Assembly (NCBI GenBank): GCA_003168255.1
Contig: PMSU01000079.1
Location: forward strand, 8,508 to 41,465
Source: Actinomycetota bacterium
Lineage (GTDB): Bacteria > Actinomycetota > Actinomycetes > Streptosporangiales > Streptosporangiaceae
DNA: 32,958 nucleotides
Reading direction: 5' to 3'
Shown: one piece after another, positions 30,172 through 32,958 of the stretch
How positions within the stretch are numbered: position 1 is the first letter of the stretch
How the letters are laid out: every line of letters begins with the position of its first letter
The notes under the pieces: generated by a model
What the model was told of the DNA's origin: nothing
What the model saw: the letters and a program-made list of their open reading frames with translations, nothing else
Databases searched by the model: none
Translations under genes and position numbers: made by a program

Positions 30172-30996
30172 ATGGTTGCCGTCGTGAGCGACTACGAGCT
30201 GGTCCACCGGTACGACACCGTCAACCTGTACCGCCACGGCGCTGCCGCGAAGCTTGAGCTGAATCGCCCCGAGCGGATGAACGCGTTGAATGCCCAGCTG
30301 GGGCGCGATCTGCTGGACGCGGTGAACAGCGTCGGCCAAGACCCAGAGGTTCGCGCGGTGCTGATAACCGGCGCGGGACGCGCGTTCTCCAGCGGGGCCG
30401 ACCTGAAGGATGGCCTGGAGCAGACCCGCGACGGTCATCCGGACCTATACGGCGTGCTGACCGAGCGCTACCACCCGCTCATCACCGGAATCCGCCAGAT
30501 GCCCAAGCCGGTCGTCGCCGCGGTCAACGGCGCCGCGGCCGGGGTCGGCCTGTCGGTCGCGCTCGCCTGCGACCTGGTCATCGCCGCCGAGTCCGGGTAC
30601 TTCCTGCTCGCGTTCGTCAACATCGGCCTTGTGCCGGACGGCGGGTCCTCGCTGCTCGTACCCTCGCGGGTGGGTTTCGCGCGGGCAACCGAGATGGCGA
30701 TGCTGGGCGACCGGATCGCGGCCGGGCAGGCGCTCGAATGGGGACTGATCAACCAGGTCTGGCCGGACGGCGAGCTCGCCACCCGCGCCGACGAACTCAT
30801 CGCGCGGCTCGCCGACGGTCCCACCAGCTCGTATGCGGGAACCAAACGCCAGCTCAACAACTGGCTCTACCAGCAGATGGACCAGCAGCTCGAGCTCGAG
30901 GCCCAGATCCAGCAGGAAATGGCCGGCTCCGGTGACTTCGCCGAGGGAGTCGCAGCCTTCTCGCAGAAGCGCCAGCCGCGATTCACCGGTACCTGA
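30172..30996 (+). CDS. Enoyl-CoA hydratase/isomerase (crotonase family)
   Basis: This 274-residue crotonase-fold enzyme is expected to act on a 2-enoyl-CoA. LELNRPERMNALNAQLGRDL is the family N-terminal motif, ITGAGRAFSSGADLKD forms the first oxyanion-hole turn, and PVVAAVNGAAAGVGLSVALACDLVIAAES the second. FVNIGLVPDGGSSLLVPSRVG carries the region with the second catalytic acid; here the pattern resembles PaaF/PaaG-like subfamilies with LVPDGG. Exact specificity (beta-oxidation or ring-cleavage pathways) cannot be set. The ATG at 30172 has no ribosome site and may be leaderless. A GTG at 30184 is the alternative. It ends 14 bp from the convergent acetolactate-synthase-like gene. Confidence 0.9.
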   Translation: MVAVVSDYELVHRYDTVNLYRHGAAAKLELNRPERMNALNAQLGRDLLDAVNSVGQDPEVRAVLITGAGRAFSSGADLKDGLEQTRDGHPDLYGVLTERYHPLITGIRQMPKPVVAAVNGAAAGVGLSVALACDLVIAAESGYFLLAFVNIGLVPDGGSSLLVPSRVGFARATEMAMLGDRIAAGQALEWGLINQVWPDGELATRADELIARLADGPTSSYAGTKRQLNNWLYQQMDQQLELEAQIQQEMAGSGDFAEGVAAFSQKRQPRFTGT

Positions 30997-31010
30997 CCGC
31001 CATGACGGCC

Positions 31011-32678
31011 CTAGGACAGGCGGTCGTCCAGGTCGCCGAGGGACTCGATGAGGTCGAGGTTGGCCGAGTAGTCGACGGGGCAGGCGATCACTGACACCGT
31101 GTCGGCGGCCAGGGCGGTGCGCAGGGTCGGCAGCAGTTCGCCGGCTGAGCTGATCCGGTATCCGGTCGCGCCGAAGCTCTGGGCGTACGTCACGAAGTCC
31201 GGGTTGGCGAAGGTGGTGTCGACGTTGCGGCCGATCTCGAGGTCCATCTTCCAGCTGATCAGCCCGTAGGCGTCGTCCACCCAGATCAGGATGACGAACG
31301 GGAGGTTAAGCCGTAGCGCGGTCTCGATCTCCTGGGAGTTCATCAGGAAGGCGCCGTCGCCGGTCGCGACGAGCACCCTGGAATCTGGCCTGGCGATCTT
31401 CGCGCCGATGGCGCCGGGGAGCGTCCAGGCCATCGTCGACAGCCCGTTGGAGATCAGGCAGGTGTTCGGCTCGTAGGTCGGATACAGCCGCGCCATCCAC
31501 ATCTTCAGCGCTCCGGTATCGACCAGCACGATGTCATCACGGCCGAGCGCCGTGCGGGTGTCGGCCACGATCCGCGCTGGCGCCAGCGGGAACCGGTCAT
31601 CACCGCGGCCGCGGGCCAGTTCGCCGGCCAGCAGCGCGCGGATGCGATCTCCGCCCTGACGGGCCGGCAGCTGCCGCCCGACTGCTCCAGCGAGCACGTC
31701 GAGGGTGTGCCCGATGTCGGAATGCAGCCCGACAGCCACGTCGTAGTGCGCGTCGACCTCGGCTGGAAACCGGTGGATGTGGATGATCTTGGTGTCGCCG
31801 CGCGGGTTGATCAGCACGGGGTCAAACTCCTGTAGCTCATAGCCCACCGCGACGATCAAGTCCGCGCTGTCAAAACCGAAGTTGACGTAGTCGCGGCGCA
31901 TGAAGCCCACCGCGCCCAGCGCCAGTGGATGATCATCGGGGAACACGCCCTTGCCGTGGAACGTCGTGGCGACCGGGACACCCAGCGCCTCCGCGAAGCG
32001 GCGTAGCGCGCCGCCCGCACCGGCCCGCGCGGCCCCGTGCCCGGCCAGCACGATGGGCGCACTCGCCGCGCGAAGCAGCGCCGCGGCCCGTTCGATCTGT
32101 CGAGGCGACGGTTCGTCCGGTCGTGGCACGTTCACCGCAAGTGGCACCAGCTCGCCCGGCGCCGCCGCCTGTTCCACGTCCTCAGGGACCGCCAGGTAGA
32201 CCGCGCCCGGGCGCTCAGTCTGGGCAAGCTTGAAGGCCTTGCGGATCATCTCCGGCGCGGCACCCGGCGTCGCGATCAGCGCTGACCACTTGCTGACCGG
32301 CGCGAACATCGACACCAGATCCACGCCCTGATGGGACTCCTTGAAACTGCGGTTCATCCCGACCTGCGCCGACAGCGCGATCAGCGGCGTCGAGTTGGTC
32401 GTCGCGTCCGCTGTACCGAGCAGCAGGTTGATCGCGCCAGGGCCGAGCGTCGCCGAGCACACCCCGGCGCGGCCGGTGAGCCTGCCGTAGGTCTCGGCCA
32501 TGAACGACGCACCCTGCTCATGACGGGTCAGCACGTAGCGGATGGACGAGCGGGACATCGCCTCCACCAGCCGGATGTTCTCCTCGCCCGGAATGCCGAA
32601 GACGTGCGTGACGCCCTCGTTTTCCAGGCACTGCACGATCAGCTCGGCGGTACTGCGGGAAGGCTCCGTCACGACCAC
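31011..32678 (-). CDS. Acetolactate synthase-like ThDP enzyme
   Basis: This 555-residue thiamine-diphosphate enzyme has the three-domain architecture of acetohydroxyacid synthases. Near the N-terminus, FGIPGEENIRL and RHEQGASFMAETYGRLTGRAG supply the cofactor-activating Glu (about residue 54), and SATLGPGAINLLLGTADATTNSTPLI follows. The middle domain has SAPIVLAGHGAARAGAG. The C-terminal PYR/PP domain carries ATGDGAFLMNSQEIETALRLNLPFVILIWVDDAYG, the Mg-ThDP motif. No regulatory small subunit gene is nearby, so a catabolic AlsS-like enzyme or another pyruvate-utilising member is more likely than the branched-chain amino-acid enzyme. Start is GTG at 32678 or 32672. Confidence 0.88.
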   Translation of the reverse strand: MVVTEPSRSTAELIVQCLENEGVTHVFGIPGEENIRLVEAMSRSSIRYVLTRHEQGASFMAETYGRLTGRAGVCSATLGPGAINLLLGTADATTNSTPLIALSAQVGMNRSFKESHQGVDLVSMFAPVSKWSALIATPGAAPEMIRKAFKLAQTERPGAVYLAVPEDVEQAAAPGELVPLAVNVPRPDEPSPRQIERAAALLRAASAPIVLAGHGAARAGAGGALRRFAEALGVPVATTFHGKGVFPDDHPLALGAVGFMRRDYVNFGFDSADLIVAVGYELQEFDPVLINPRGDTKIIHIHRFPAEVDAHYDVAVGLHSDIGHTLDVLAGAVGRQLPARQGGDRIRALLAGELARGRGDDRFPLAPARIVADTRTALGRDDIVLVDTGALKMWMARLYPTYEPNTCLISNGLSTMAWTLPGAIGAKIARPDSRVLVATGDGAFLMNSQEIETALRLNLPFVILIWVDDAYGLISWKMDLEIGRNVDTTFANPDFVTYAQSFGATGYRISSAGELLPTLRTALAADTVSVIACPVDYSANLDLIESLGDLDDRLS

Positions 32679-32697
32679 GACCCTAGCCCCGGCTTAA

Positions 32698-32862
32698 TCA
32701 GGAGCCACGCTGATGTCGACGAGGCGGTGTCCATTTCGGCGGTTCGAGCGCATTGAACAGATCCTGGATCTCCCACACGCTGATGCACGGGATGTCCATT
32801 CGGGCATGATGCAAGACGGCCCATCTGAGGGCCCGCGGAGAAGTAAGCCCCAGGTTTCGTGA
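32698..32862 (-). CDS. Short unassigned ORF upstream of the acetolactate synthase-like gene
   Basis: A frame open for about 55 codons ends at TGA 32700-32698, some 20 bases before the GTG start of the downstream gene on the same strand. It includes LTSPRALRWAVLHHARMDIP then CISVWEIQDLFNALEPPKWT, which has protein-like composition. No family is recognised. It could be a small coupled protein, starting at the Met of MDIPCIS, or the end of a decayed gene. No clear start signal is visible. Confidence 0.3.
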   Translation of the reverse strand, partial: SRNLGLTSPRALRWAVLHHARMDIPCISVWEIQDLFNALEPPKWTPPRRHQRGS

Positions 32863-32958
32863 TTGTCAGGTCGGGTCGGGTCGGGCCGGGCCGGGGCGCC
32901 CGGCAAGAGCTCAGGAGCGCCCGCCCAAGGCCGGCCGGCCGCGCGCTGGTTTGCGCGA

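Overview
The window looks like chromosomal DNA of a high-GC actinomycete. G/C dominates third codon positions, GTG starts are common, and genes are often coupled by 4-bp ATGA/GTGA overlaps. Gene families typical of Actinobacteria are present: a NarL-type two-component pair, an MptB-like GT-C mannosyltransferase, mycofactocin maturation genes, an actinobacterial-type phasin, and many TetR/MarR regulators. The genus cannot be fixed from the sequence alone. The window opens with an 18-base C run that is probably a contig-edge artefact. No rRNA, tRNA, CRISPR array, transposase or phage gene was seen.

Layout: (1) 1-4611: a DUF427 protein, a truncated MarR remnant beside a 23-bp hairpin, a GT39-like membrane glycosyltransferase, and a divergent sensor kinase/response regulator pair. 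(2) 4612-9899: an A/T-richer orphan HTH-type protein, a CorA Mg2+ channel, an MptB-like polyprenol-phosphomannose-dependent mannosyltransferase, and a SAM methyltransferase. (3) 9900-13210: a polyhydroxyalkanoate (PHA) locus with a decayed phaB-like reductase, an intact phaC, and a phasin with a strong promoter overlapped by a palindrome. (4) 13211-18269: GNAT, VOC and secreted lipase genes on the minus strand, then a divergent TetR regulator, a cupin, a small hydrophobic ORF and a small methyltransferase. (5) 18417-24054: a frameshifted aminoglycoside-phosphotransferase-like gene, then a tightly coupled mftD-mftE-SDR-mftF block, the later steps of mycofactocin biosynthesis. The usual mftA, mftB and mftC genes are not in the window. 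(6) 24140-26438: a MarR-MFS exporter-universal stress protein operon. (7) 26858-32678: a TMEM175-like channel, a frameshifted MFS_3 exporter, a TetR regulator sharing a 36-bp palindromic intergenic region with an enoyl-CoA hydratase, and an acetolactate-synthase-like ThDP enzyme.

Together these describe redox, lipid and storage metabolism: mycofactocin-linked dehydrogenation, PHA storage, beta-oxidation, a lipase, and regulated efflux. The most notable points are the mycofactocin back-end block without its precursor and radical-SAM genes, and an unusual density of short perfect tandem repeats. Five repeats lie wholly or partly in coding sequence with unit lengths that are multiples of three; one of these carries a one-base loss that breaks its gene. 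Two C-rich arrays at gene ends could form G-quadruplexes. Several palindromic operator candidates lie in compact divergent promoters.
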